Assembly (NCBI GenBank): GCA_012520575.1 | Contig: JAAYOB010000021.1 | Span: 1 to 14,250, forward strand | Direction: 5' to 3' | DNA: 14,250 nucleotides | From: Candidatus Stramentimicrobium fermentans | GTDB lineage: Bacteria > Atribacterota > Phoenicimicrobiia > Phoenicimicrobiales > Stramentimicrobiaceae | Shown here: positions 1 through 7,775 of the stretch, piece by piece | Layout: each line of letters opens with the position of its first letter | Position numbering within the stretch: position 1 is the first letter of the stretch | Program-made: the position numbers and the translations under genes | The notes under the pieces: generated by a model | Seen by the model: only the letters and a program-made list of their open reading frames with translations | Database searches by the model: none | What the model was told of the DNA's origin: nothing

Positions 1-1089
1 CAATAGAACCTGTAATTGGGTACGACACATATTGGGTAGTTCCAGGTTATCTGTTATCTCTCCTTCTGCCAAAAAATAATTTTCGGCATTACCATCTAAC
101 TTAAAAATGGTTACCGGTCCTTTTTGCGCTTTACCGCTAATAGCAGTACCTACACCTGATTCAAAGTGATTTTTTAAAACATAACTTTCACACATGTTAA
201 GCGGTATAGTACAATGTGCTAATGTCACCTCGTTATTTTCCACGTTGATACAAGTGGGATTGGCTAAAAAGACCGGCTCATCGGTAAGATGATGAAGGAT
301 AATCATAGAGATTAAGGCAGGCACATCGCCCTCGCAGCCGGAAATTAAACCTTCCTGATTTAATAAAGACAGAGCCAGACACCCGGTATTCTGATAAAAA
401 TCAATAAATTCAAAACAGCGTACGGTAATGGCATCAAACTTATATTCAGCTATCAGATTTTTTAATCCCTGATAGATGCGCAGTGATTGATTCAAGGTCT
501 TTTGGTCGAAGTCACCGGCAGGTATAATATCAATAGGAATATCTTTTTCTTTGATTAGATCTATATGTCTGATCATCTCTTCTAAGGGTATGTTGTATAT
601 TTTCATCCCCAGTCTTTTTCTAACGGCATTATAATCAGCCCCGCTGGCTATTAACCATTCAGATGGTTCACCTAAAACACCAATACGGTACTTACGACAG
701 ATTTTTTTAGTCTCTATTATCCTTTTTATTGTTTTTAATCTCTGCCCAATCCATCTATCTGAACCATGCAAAACCTCAACCTTTTCACCTCTTTTTTGCA
801 AATAGGATTTTATTTCCAGGGCAGCAGGTAGAGAATTATACAAACAACTGGTTAAGAGTAAATAGGGTGGGGGAAATTGTTGGTAAATGCGTTTGAATTT
901 TCCTTCTACACCACCTGATTTAATAAAAATTACCGGTAAAACGTCCTCTTTTTTTAAATCTGCGGGGTCGAGAGGAAACAATTTTTCTCCCAATTGATCT
1001 TCAATGGAGGTTAGGAAGGGTTGGAGAGTCCGGTCAATATCCTGTTCTTCCATAATGTTGGATATTATATGGTAACAACCAATCTTCAT
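1..1089 (-). CDS. L-fucose isomerase-like protein, 3' end cut by window edge
   Basis: The frame is open for 363 codons from ATG at 1089 to the left edge, so only the C-terminal tail is missing. The C-terminal half shows the features of the L-fucose/L-arabinose isomerase superfamily (COG2407 type): VRCFEF around E227, SGCEGDVPA around E253/D255, LAHCTIP around H292, KNHFESGVG around H308, and NMCRTQ at 354-358. E227, D255 and H308 are the likely equivalents of the Glu/Asp/His metal ligands of FucI (inference). Known members isomerise aldoses to ketoses with Mn2+; the compact members seen in Firmicutes have no settled substrate, so an L-fucose activity should not be assumed. An AGGAGGG ribosome site lies at 1097-1103, 7 nt before the ATG, which fixes the start. 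The gene follows the DhaL-DegV gene on the same strand after 185 bp and may be read through from it. No sugar transporter or kinase is visible nearby. Confidence 0.8.
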   Translation of the reverse strand, partial: MKIGCYHIISNIMEEQDIDRTLQPFLTSIEDQLGEKLFPLDPADLKKEDVLPVIFIKSGGVEGKFKRIYQQFPPPYLLLTSCLYNSLPAALEIKSYLQKRGEKVEVLHGSDRWIGQRLKTIKRIIETKKICRKYRIGVLGEPSEWLIASGADYNAVRKRLGMKIYNIPLEEMIRHIDLIKEKDIPIDIIPAGDFDQKTLNQSLRIYQGLKNLIAEYKFDAITVRCFEFIDFYQNTGCLALSLLNQEGLISGCEGDVPALISMIILHHLTDEPVFLANPTCINVENNEVTLAHCTIPLNMCESYVLKNHFESGVGTAISGKAQKGPVTIFKLDGNAENYFLAEGEITDNLELPNMCRTQLQVLL

Positions 1090-1116
1090 AACACTACCCT
1101 CCTGAAATATAAGATA

Positions 1117-1149
1117 GTTCATTAAAGGGAAGTATTCCCCTTAATGAAC
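1117..1149 (-). other. 14-bp hairpin in leader of isomerase-like gene
   Basis: Arms GTTCATTAAAGGGA (1117-1130) and TCCCCTTAATGAAC (1136-1149) flank a 5-nt loop. The single mismatch becomes a G-U pair in the minus-strand RNA. The stem ends 14 nt before the AGGAGGG ribosome site of the downstream gene. No U-tract follows, so it is more likely an mRNA-stability or processing structure than a terminator. Its function is unknown. Confidence 0.6.
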
Positions 1150-1242
1150 CCCTAAAATACAATTCCATTACTTGTTTACATTTTGTACTAAAAATCCGCT
1201 CTCTCCTTCTTTACTACTATAAGTCTTTAAAGGAAATATTTT

Positions 1243-1280
1243 AGATAGATAAAGGGAAACTGCTCTCCCTTTATCTATCT
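1243..1280 (-). terminator. perfect 15-bp hairpin overlapping the DhaL-DegV stop codon
   Basis: Arms AGATAGATAAAGGGA (1243-1257) and TCCCTTTATCTATCT (1266-1280) pair perfectly around an 8-nt loop, and the TAG stop (1277-1275) lies inside the stem. Downstream on the minus strand comes AAAATATTTCCT, a poor U-tract. It could therefore be a weak or leaky terminator, or a 3'-end stabilising stem that lets some transcription continue into the isomerase-like gene. The stem is certain; the function is inferred. Confidence 0.5.
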
Positions 1281-3080
1281 ACCCATAACTGCGATAGCAG
1301 CACCGCCTCTGCCAATGTGTACACTCAGGCCCGGACAGCCTTCGGCAATATATATTTCTGCTTCAGGGAAACGAGCCTCTATCTCTTTTTTATACCAATT
1401 AGCCCTATCCCTATCCTGTACATGAGCAATACCGAAACAGGGGTTTTTTATACTTTCAGCATATCGACAGGCCAACTCCAGAGTCTTATCCCATAGGCGA
1501 CGAAGACCTATAACTTTAGCTGCTACTTCAAAATCACCGTCTTTGCTTAAAGTTAGTATAGGCTTTAACTGTATCATGGAACCAATTATCCCTTTTAATC
1601 TATCCAGACGCCCGCTTCTCATCAAGTATTTTAAAGTGGGGAGACTAATAAATATCCTATTATTTTTAATAGAATAATCTAACCGCTCTTTCAACTGGCC
1701 TAAAGAAGCTCCAATCTCTGTTAAACGGGCAGTGTTCAATACCATTATTCCCAAACCAATAGTACTGGTATTGCTATCAATCACCTGAATCCTGTCATGG
1801 TACTTATTCTGTCGAGCTGCGGTACAGGCTGTCTGATAAGTACCGCTCAGTTTGGCGGGAATATGAAAAGAGAGTATATTCTCATATTCCTCTCCCACTC
1901 TATTATAAGTGTCTTCGAAATATTGGTAAGGAGGCTGAGAGGTGTATATCTTATGTGATGTATTCTCTAAGAGATTTACCACTTCAGCGGGGGAGATATC
2001 TACTCTATCTAAAAAACTCTGCCCCTCAACCTGAACAGTTACCGGAACTAATCTAATATCATATTTTTTAATCAGTTCTTCCGGCAAATCACAAGTAGAA
2101 TCTGCTACTAACGCTACCTTTTTCAGCTTTTTTTGTTCTTTAACCAGATTGGCCTGTTCCCACATGTCATCTATTTTGGTTTCCACGATAGTACCAAAGG
2201 AGCTTAGCCTGGAAAAGACTACCTCCGGCTCATTGGTATGGATATGAACCCTTATCTCTTCCTCTGAACCGGCTACTACCTGAGAATCGCCCAATTCAAT
2301 TAAGGTTTCTCTAATCAATTCTCTGTTTAAATTATTGCCTTCCAGCAGGCATTCAGTACAATAACGATACTGTGCTTTCTCCAAAGAGTGCAAAAAAGAC
2401 TCTTCCGGCAGACTGGATAGAGTGCTTTTTCGTTCCTCTTGTACTTTTCTTAAACGGCCAAATTCAATAAAATCAACGATTCCCTCTAACAAGTTTACAA
2501 ATCCGGCGGCGCCGGCATCCACTACACCGGCTTGTTTTAAAATTGCCAGTTTTTCAGGGGTCTCGGCTAAAGACTTTCGTGCTTTATGCAAAGACTTTTT
2601 AAATAACTCTACAAAATCGGGTGTTTTCTGAGCTAATTGATGGAGATGGTATGCCCAGTCTCTCATAACTGTAATTATGGTTCCCTCACGGGGTTCGGCA
2701 ATAGCCTTGACTGCCTGTTCTGCTCCCCTGACAGCGGCCTGTGAAAAGGTTACGGTAGTAAGGCGGCTCATGCCCCGCGTTGCCTCAGCCAAACCCTGAA
2801 AAAACTGGGCTAAAATAGCACCGGAGTTGCCCCTGGAACCTTTTAAGGCTGATTTTGCAATTCGTTGAATCACCAGCTCAAAAGAATTCTGACGAAAATC
2901 CCGCATTCCTTCCACAATATTATGCATGGTAACCGCCAAATTAGTACCGGTATCTCCATCGGCAACCGGAAAGACATTGATACTGTTGAGATGGTCTTTA
3001 TTCTGAAAGATACGTTGCGAGGAAGTCATTATAAACCTTCTAAAACGGATGCCATTAATGTACTTTATCTGTATTTTCAT
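1275..3080 (-). CDS. DhaL-DegV fusion, putative one-chain fatty acid kinase (FakA/FakB-like)
   Basis: The protein has 601 residues in three parts. Residues ~1-205 are a DhaL/Dak2 ATP-binding domain: NVFPVADGDTGTN (35-47) carries the Asp pair that holds Mg-ADP, and KGSRGNSGA (80-88) is the nucleotide loop. Residues ~225-300 resemble the FakA middle domain, with YCTEC (C241/C244) and VHIHTN (H279/H281) as probable zinc ligands. Residues ~320-601 are a complete DegV (FakB) fatty-acid-binding domain: VADSTCDLP (325-333), YTSQPP (379-384), KLSGTYQ (410-416) and SVHIGRGG near the end. In the known system FakA phosphorylates a fatty acid held by a separate FakB, and the acyl-phosphate feeds PlsX/PlsY. 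Here the usual FakA C-terminal domain seems replaced by the FakB partner. The protein is cytosolic. The start matches the family N-terminus, with GGTGAG upstream. Confidence is high for the domains, moderate for the reaction. Confidence 0.88.
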   Translation of the reverse strand: MKIQIKYINGIRFRRFIMTSSQRIFQNKDHLNSINVFPVADGDTGTNLAVTMHNIVEGMRDFRQNSFELVIQRIAKSALKGSRGNSGAILAQFFQGLAEATRGMSRLTTVTFSQAAVRGAEQAVKAIAEPREGTIITVMRDWAYHLHQLAQKTPDFVELFKKSLHKARKSLAETPEKLAILKQAGVVDAGAAGFVNLLEGIVDFIEFGRLRKVQEERKSTLSSLPEESFLHSLEKAQYRYCTECLLEGNNLNRELIRETLIELGDSQVVAGSEEEIRVHIHTNEPEVVFSRLSSFGTIVETKIDDMWEQANLVKEQKKLKKVALVADSTCDLPEELIKKYDIRLVPVTVQVEGQSFLDRVDISPAEVVNLLENTSHKIYTSQPPYQYFEDTYNRVGEEYENILSFHIPAKLSGTYQTACTAARQNKYHDRIQVIDSNTSTIGLGIMVLNTARLTEIGASLGQLKERLDYSIKNNRIFISLPTLKYLMRSGRLDRLKGIIGSMIQLKPILTLSKDGDFEVAAKVIGLRRLWDKTLELACRYAESIKNPCFGIAHVQDRDRANWYKKEIEARFPEAEIYIAEGCPGLSVHIGRGGAAIAVMGR

Positions 3081-3117
3081 TACCTAACTCACCATGTACT
3101 TGAATATAAAAATATTT

Positions 3118-3462
3118 TTAATTTACTCTCATTATATAACTAATTGCAGATTTTTTCCATTTTAATCGAAATCTATCATAGTTTCTTATTTCTAAAAAAT
3201 CAGGCAGAATCTCAATGCTATACTTTTTAATATCGTATAATCCATATTCACAGTGTAGATATTTTTATTGATGGAACGTGCGGGCATATGTTTTAAAATA
3301 TTACTGAATATTTTTAAATCTCTTCCCCCCAGAGGAGAGATGGGCGATAACCACAGGATTCTTTAATTTTAAACCTATGTATTGGGCGTTTAAGCCAGTT
3401 AGAACTATGTCTTCCTTAAAATTTTTATTTAAATCTTCATGGAAACCAATGCTATTAAATGG
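3118..3462 (-). pseudogene. possible decayed reading frame between protease and DhaL-DegV genes
   Basis: This 380-bp gap holds no intact gene. Directly after the protease stop, the same frame stays readable for about 114 codons to 3118 with only two internal stops (3301-3303 and 3265-3267), fewer than expected in such AT-rich DNA. One stretch (3324-3377) reads AQYIGLKLKNPVVIA, which resembles the start of dihydroorotate dehydrogenase-like proteins (YLGLxLKNPxxxA). The rest, including LHCEYGLYDIKKYS, is not recognised. No start codon with a ribosome site was found. It may be a gene relic or chance; the last part also carries the promoter of the next gene. Confidence 0.3.
3131..3159 (-). promoter_or_regulatory. 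probable promoter of DhaL-DegV gene
   Basis: On the minus strand TATAAT (3136-3131) is preceded at 17 nt by TGGAAA (3159-3154), four of six matches to the -35 consensus. Transcription would begin near 3124, giving a leader of about 44 nt that includes the GGTGAG ribosome site. This suggests the gene is transcribed independently of the protease gene. Confidence 0.5.
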
Positions 3463-4971
3463 TTATAGCAAATCTTCTGACCTATCGGCTAATATACGAT
3501 AGACGGCCAAGACTTCCTGTTGACTCTCCTCTGCCATGGCTCTATCTATAACTATTTTTTGATTGTACTTATCTTCCAGAATAATAAATGGCTTGTCGCA
3601 ATGCTCAATTTTTTCTATCAAGTCTACCATATTCCAAATCTTTTCCCCATTTATCCGGTCTACTACCCCACTGTTTATATTCTGGTACCCCTGATTCACA
3701 TCTGCTGCTAATACTTTTAACACAATTATCACCTGCTGGCCCTCTCTTTCCGGAATGTTATTTGAGATAGAGCATACCAACTCCCTCGGAGCAGATTGGT
3801 ACCACTGTGCTCCCCAAATATTTAATAGATCCTTGGTTAGGGGACAGAAAACCAGGCCGCCATAGATGTAATAGGTGGGCAGGGTTTCATATTGCTCCAT
3901 TGGGACTAGATTATCTTTTAGAGAAGAACGGAAAAGGTTAATTTTCAGCTCCCTCTCTTCTCCCTCTCTCAAAATACTGAGTTTTAGGTCCTCACCAATC
4001 TGTTTCTGCTGTACAACATAGTTAAGATGGGTCCTTTCATTGGGACGGAATTCTATGGTTCCATCATTACCAACAGTAAAATCTTCCAAGGAGAGCAGGA
4101 CATCACCGGTCTCCAAATTACCGTCTGCCGGAGAACCCGGTACAATCTGATTGATTAAAACACCACCCTGCCCTGCCCCCATCTGATAGTACCTTCTCAT
4201 GCCCTCATTTTCCATATCCTGCAGACTTATTCCTAAACTGGGGTATCCATCCAATTTGCCATCCTCTAAATCGATAAAGAAATGGCGGATAACCGGAACA
4301 GGTACCATATAACCAATATTTTGAGCACTGGAGATTCCCTGCATTACCACACCAACAATCTTGTCGTCCGCTAAAACGGGGCCACCACTATTTCCGGGGT
4401 TAATGGCCGCATCAATCTGACCTGCTAAAAAGATGGAAGAGCTATGCACATAGGTCTGGTGCTCAATGCGGGAAATCACCCCTTTGGTAATACTTAACAT
4501 ATCTCCGCCTACCGGGAAACCGTAGACCACCACTTCTTGCTGAATTTGCGGTAATTCTCCCAAGGAGAGAGGGGCTATCCCCTCAAAAAATTCAGGTTCA
4601 TCTACTGTTAATAGTGCTAAATCAGTTAAATGGGATACTGCCAAAACCTGCGCACGATACCGTTCGGTATCCCCATACTTTCGTACTTGTAAAAAAGTCT
4701 CATTACTCACTACATGGGCATTGGTTAGGATTAGATTGTTATTAATGATACAGCCTGAACCGGAACTTGCTCTGGGGCCCTGCATGCTCCATGGGTTGTA
4801 ATAATCAGGATAGTTGCTAACGGTATATACCTTGACAATGGATTCCCGAACATCTGTTTGTGCCAGTATGCTACAGTTTGAGAAAATAAACAGCAATAAA
4901 ACTATAAAGAGCATCTGTATAAACATTCTGCTCTTATTAATATTTCCAAAATATTCTTTTTTTATTAACAT
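3463..4971 (-). CDS. membrane-anchored Deg/HtrA-type serine protease with PDZ domains
   Basis: From the preferred ATG at 4971 the protein has 502 residues. Residues ~17-37 are a hydrophobic signal or anchor segment (FIQMLFIVLLLFIF) after a basic N-terminus, so it acts outside the cytoplasmic membrane. The trypsin-like domain has a full triad: His86 in LTNAHVV, Asp117 in TDLALL, Ser195 in NPGNSGGP. A PDZ domain covers ~240-335, with PGSPADGNLETGDVLLSL. The C-terminal third contains YYIYGGLVFCPLT (368-380) and a second degenerate PDZ-like region; this reads more like the plant Deg9 type than E. coli DegP. An upstream in-frame GTG at 5013 would add 14 residues, but it has no ribosome site and coincides with a TATAAT box. 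Such proteases degrade or check misfolded envelope proteins; the substrate here is unknown. It is transcribed alone, divergently from the phosphate carrier. Confidence 0.88.
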   Translation of the reverse strand: MLIKKEYFGNINKSRMFIQMLFIVLLLFIFSNCSILAQTDVRESIVKVYTVSNYPDYYNPWSMQGPRASSGSGCIINNNLILTNAHVVSNETFLQVRKYGDTERYRAQVLAVSHLTDLALLTVDEPEFFEGIAPLSLGELPQIQQEVVVYGFPVGGDMLSITKGVISRIEHQTYVHSSSIFLAGQIDAAINPGNSGGPVLADDKIVGVVMQGISSAQNIGYMVPVPVIRHFFIDLEDGKLDGYPSLGISLQDMENEGMRRYYQMGAGQGGVLINQIVPGSPADGNLETGDVLLSLEDFTVGNDGTIEFRPNERTHLNYVVQQKQIGEDLKLSILREGEERELKINLFRSSLKDNLVPMEQYETLPTYYIYGGLVFCPLTKDLLNIWGAQWYQSAPRELVCSISNNIPEREGQQVIIVLKVLAADVNQGYQNINSGVVDRINGEKIWNMVDLIEKIEHCDKPFIILEDKYNQKIVIDRAMAEESQQEVLAVYRILADRSEDLL

Positions 4972-4976
4972 TATCT

Positions 4977-4983
4977 TCACCCC
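4977..4983 (-). promoter_or_regulatory. ribosome binding site deciding the protease start
   Basis: GGGGTGA on the minus strand lies 5 nt before ATG 4971. The alternative GTG at 5013 has no comparable site, so the shorter protein is preferred. Confidence 0.7.
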
Positions 4984-5004
4984 GTTTTCTAACTCTATGT
5001 CATT

Positions 5005-5033
5005 ATTATACACTTTAAAAAGAAAAAAATCGG
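5005..5033 (-). promoter_or_regulatory. likely promoter of the protease gene
   Basis: A perfect TATAAT (5010-5005 on the minus strand) lies about 34 nt before the preferred ATG. The matching -35 position (CCGATT, 5033-5028) is poor, so activation by a regulator or an error in the call are both possible. The box overlaps the alternative GTG start, arguing against that start. Confidence 0.4.
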
Positions 5034-5062
5034 GAATTTAAAATATTCGTACGGTTATACTA

Positions 5063-5091
5063 TTCAAATTTAGCAAAACAGATGGTATAAT
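5063..5091 (+). promoter_or_regulatory. promoter of the Na+/phosphate carrier gene
   Basis: TTCAAA (5063-5068) is followed at 17 nt by TATAAT (5086-5091), and an upstream TGG makes this an extended -10 element. Predicted transcription starts near 5098, leaving a leader of about 68 nt. No PhoB/PhoP-type direct repeat was recognised upstream. Confidence 0.6.
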
Positions 5092-5165
5092 TCGTGTGTC
5101 ATTCTCATCCATTCGGAATATTTAAAGACTTTTAGTAAATTTCTGGAAAATAGAAAGGTAATTTA

Positions 5166-6806
5166 ATGATTTTAACCATGGTCTTTGGTATCATCGGTGG
5201 TCTAGGCCTATTTTTCTTTGGAATGCACCAGTTAAGTGAAGGACTACAAAGAATTGCCGGTCATAAAATACATGACATCCTGGAAGCACTTTCTAAGAAT
5301 CCATTGAATGGTGTTCTGGCCGGAACTATCATTACCTCAATTATTCAGAGCAGCAGCGCTACCAGTGTTATTTTAATCGGCTTTGCCAATGCTGGTTTAC
5401 TAAATCTGAATCAATCAATGAGCATTATTTTTGGGGCCAATATAGGTACTACTATTACCTCTCAGATTGTTTCCTTACGCTTGGAAGACTATGTTTTGCC
5501 TATTGTTGGTATCGGAGTAATTTTCTATTTATTCACCAAAAAGAAGATTTACCAAAATATTGGCTATATTATGCTCGGTTTTGGTTTATTGTTTTTGGGG
5601 ATATCCATTATGTCCCAATTCCTAGAGCCGCTGAAAAATTATCCTTACATCATCGACCTTTTAGTCAAGGTAGGTGAGTATCCCTTGCTGGGAATTTTAT
5701 TATCTGCCCTCTTGACCGGTATTATTCAAAGCAGCAGCGCCACCATGGCTATTATAATTTCCTTATCTCTGCAAGGATTAATCGATTTGAATGCAGCTGT
5801 ACCCCTTATTTTGGGAGCTAATATCGGCACATGTGTTACCGCACTTATAGCCGGCATTGGTAGCTCCCTTACCGGTAAGCGCATAGCTGTGGGGCATATA
5901 CTCTGCAAAATCGCCGGTGTAGTACTATTTTATTTCTTTTTAAAGCAATTTACTGTTCTATCCTCTTTAACCAGCAACGCGCTTCCCCGCCAGATTGCCA
6001 ATGCCCACACCATTTTTAACCTATTAGAAACTTTTATTCTGTTACCTTTTATCCCTCAAATCACTAAATTTCTAAATAAGATAGTACCGGGCGAAGACCA
6101 TGTCATTAAAAAAGGCAACCTATATTTAGAAAGAAGATTTATTAATGCCCCCTCCATCGCAATGGGTCAGGTAGCTAAAGAACTGGTTCGTATGGGCGAT
6201 ATTGCTTCAGTTATGCTAAAAAATACTCTAGAAGCCTTAGTGGATAATAATGAACGAATGGTGGAAGATATCTACTTAAAGGAAGATATTTTAAATACTA
6301 TCCATAGAGAAATAACCAATTATCTGGTACAGGTATCTCAAAAATCACTAAGTCCTTACCAGTCCCAAAGGCTAGCCCATCTTATGAATATCTCCGGACA
6401 CATTGAAAGGGTTGGTGACCATATAGAGAATATTACCGATTTAGCCGATACCAAAATTAACGAAAAATTACCCTTCAGTCCGAAAGCAGTGAAAGATCTG
6501 AGCTATATATTTTCTAAAGTAGAAACCTCTTTTAAATATGCCATGAGGGCATTAAAGAAGAACGATGCGGATATAGCAGCCATTGTAACGAAAAGGGAAG
6601 ACGAAATAGACCGCATTGAAGCACAACTACGTGACGAACACATTGATAGACTTACCAAGGGAATCTGTAATACTGAATCCGGAATTATCTATATTGATAT
6701 ATTGAGTAATCTGGAAAGAATTGCCGATCATGCCAATAATATCAGTAGAATGATTCTGGATGAACAAGTGGCTAATAGAAAGCCACTAAACCAAAACAAA
6801 ATGTAA
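5166..6806 (+). CDS. Na+/Pi cotransporter family protein with C-terminal PhoU domain
   Basis: The 546-residue protein has the expected family length and architecture. The membrane half carries the duplicated signature twice: QSSSAT (61-66) followed by GANIGT (90-95), then QSSSAT (188-193) followed by GANIGT (217-222). These inverted repeats form the Na+ and phosphate sites in NptA/SLC34-type carriers. From ~340 onward it is a hydrophilic helical PhoU-like bundle, with two copies of the ERxxDH motif (HIERVGDHIENI and NLERIADHANNI). The predicted role is sodium-driven phosphate uptake, or possibly efflux as proposed for E. coli YjbB, at the cytoplasmic membrane. AAAGG at 5154-5158 is 7 nt before the ATG. 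It has its own promoter and ends 7 bp from the convergent hydrolase gene. No pst or pho genes are nearby. Confidence 0.93.
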   Translation: MILTMVFGIIGGLGLFFFGMHQLSEGLQRIAGHKIHDILEALSKNPLNGVLAGTIITSIIQSSSATSVILIGFANAGLLNLNQSMSIIFGANIGTTITSQIVSLRLEDYVLPIVGIGVIFYLFTKKKIYQNIGYIMLGFGLLFLGISIMSQFLEPLKNYPYIIDLLVKVGEYPLLGILLSALLTGIIQSSSATMAIIISLSLQGLIDLNAAVPLILGANIGTCVTALIAGIGSSLTGKRIAVGHILCKIAGVVLFYFFLKQFTVLSSLTSNALPRQIANAHTIFNLLETFILLPFIPQITKFLNKIVPGEDHVIKKGNLYLERRFINAPSIAMGQVAKELVRMGDIASVMLKNTLEALVDNNERMVEDIYLKEDILNTIHREITNYLVQVSQKSLSPYQSQRLAHLMNISGHIERVGDHIENITDLADTKINEKLPFSPKAVKDLSYIFSKVETSFKYAMRALKKNDADIAAIVTKREDEIDRIEAQLRDEHIDRLTKGICNTESGIIYIDILSNLERIADHANNISRMILDEQVANRKPLNQNKM

Positions 6807-6813
6807 TTTCTTT

Positions 6814-7716
6814 CTATTCCTTTCTGACATCTGCTTCTACCTTGGCCCACAACATCTTGCCTTCTTCGAATATCGGCTTAATCAATTGCTTATCGTAAAG
6901 ATAGCTTAAATGGGCGGAGATAGTAATATGGGTTAGAACAAATTGCACACTGGAAAGCTCTAAATTATAATCGTTGACTATTAACTCTATTATTCTCTCC
7001 CGAGAGGCAGGTTGTTGACAGTAATGCAAAATCTTTTTATTAATTAACTCTAGTTGGTTTCTATTCAGGCAAATAAGTTCACCAATATCTTTAGTGGGCT
7101 GAGCATGGGCTGGAACAAATAGTCTGGCAGAGACCTTTTCTAAAAAAGAGTAGGTAGAGAGAAATTTTTCAATGTTACTCTTTACGGTTAAGCCATATTT
7201 GTCGATTATGTCGGGTGAAAAAAGACTATCGGCAATAAACATAACTCCATCAGGGGTCTCAATCCCCACCATCTGCAGGAAATGCCCCTCCAGCGGAAAA
7301 GCTCTTAAAGGTGTATTTTTAATAACTCCGTCTGGCTCAATGATTTGGGTTACCTGAGATGGCTCTGCCTCTAAAAATTTATTCCTTAGAGTTTTAAAGG
7401 GGAAGGCTCCCCATAATAGCAGGGGTTCCAAAGAAGGATTATTAATAAAAACTGCCTCTATCGCAGTGGCTAATACATCGCAACCGGTTTTTTTCTGTAA
7501 ATAAGCATTGCCTCCGATATGGTCAGCATTGGAGTGAGTATTTATTATCTTACTCAATTGCCACCCCTTTTCTTCTAAAAGTTGGAATATTCTTCTGCCG
7601 GCAGTCTCATCATTCCCGCTATCAATTAAAATGGCTTTCTTATTCTCCACAAAGAGGCCCAGATTGGTTCTTCCCGGAATGTAGTACGTATTTTCAGTAA
7701 TTTTTTTTAATTCCAT
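6814..7716 (-). CDS. metallo-beta-lactamase-fold hydrolase with THSNADH motif
   Basis: The 300-residue protein has an MBL fold over ~1-210: LIDSGND (30-36), THSNADHIGGN (60-70), EGHFLQ with H145, IADSLF with D163, and FVPAHAQ with H204. The second His of the usual HxHxDH motif is Asn63, so one ligand of metal site 1 is changed while D65, H66, H145, D163 and H204 remain. Residues ~215-300 form a helical tail typical of larger glyoxalase-II-like or RNase-like hydrolases of unknown substrate. AGGAGAG lies 6 nt before the ATG. It is second in a two-gene unit, 59 bp behind another MBL-fold gene of low similarity, and is convergent with the phosphate carrier. The function cannot be assigned beyond a probable metal-dependent hydrolase. 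Confidence 0.85.
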   Translation of the reverse strand: MELKKITENTYYIPGRTNLGLFVENKKAILIDSGNDETAGRRIFQLLEEKGWQLSKIINTHSNADHIGGNAYLQKKTGCDVLATAIEAVFINNPSLEPLLLWGAFPFKTLRNKFLEAEPSQVTQIIEPDGVIKNTPLRAFPLEGHFLQMVGIETPDGVMFIADSLFSPDIIDKYGLTVKSNIEKFLSTYSFLEKVSARLFVPAHAQPTKDIGELICLNRNQLELINKKILHYCQQPASRERIIELIVNDYNLELSSVQFVLTHITISAHLSYLYDKQLIKPIFEEGKMLWAKVEADVRKE

Positions 7717-7775
7717 AATTCACTCTCCTAATTTTTATGATAGTTAAGGTAATAATAGTTTTAAATATTTTGCTA

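Noticed and set aside
1094-1195. A 33-codon minus-strand frame beginning at ATT, with AAGGAGAG 5 nt upstream and its stop next to the isomerase ribosome site
   Set aside because: It resembles a coupled leader peptide but has no standard start, no recognisable sequence, and is largely made of the 14-bp hairpin. It is probably chance.
2865-3143. 92-codon plus-strand frame across the start of the DhaL-DegV gene
   Set aside because: It overlaps the conserved NVFPVADGDTGTN region on the opposite strand and has no recognisable product.
4972-5013. GTG start adding 14 residues to the Deg protease
   Set aside because: No ribosome site precedes it and a TATAAT box lies in its first codons, whereas ATG 4971 has GGGGTGA.
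6807-6813. Bidirectional terminator between the convergent phosphate carrier and hydrolase genes
   Set aside because: Only 7 bp separate them and no hairpin was found in or around the junction.
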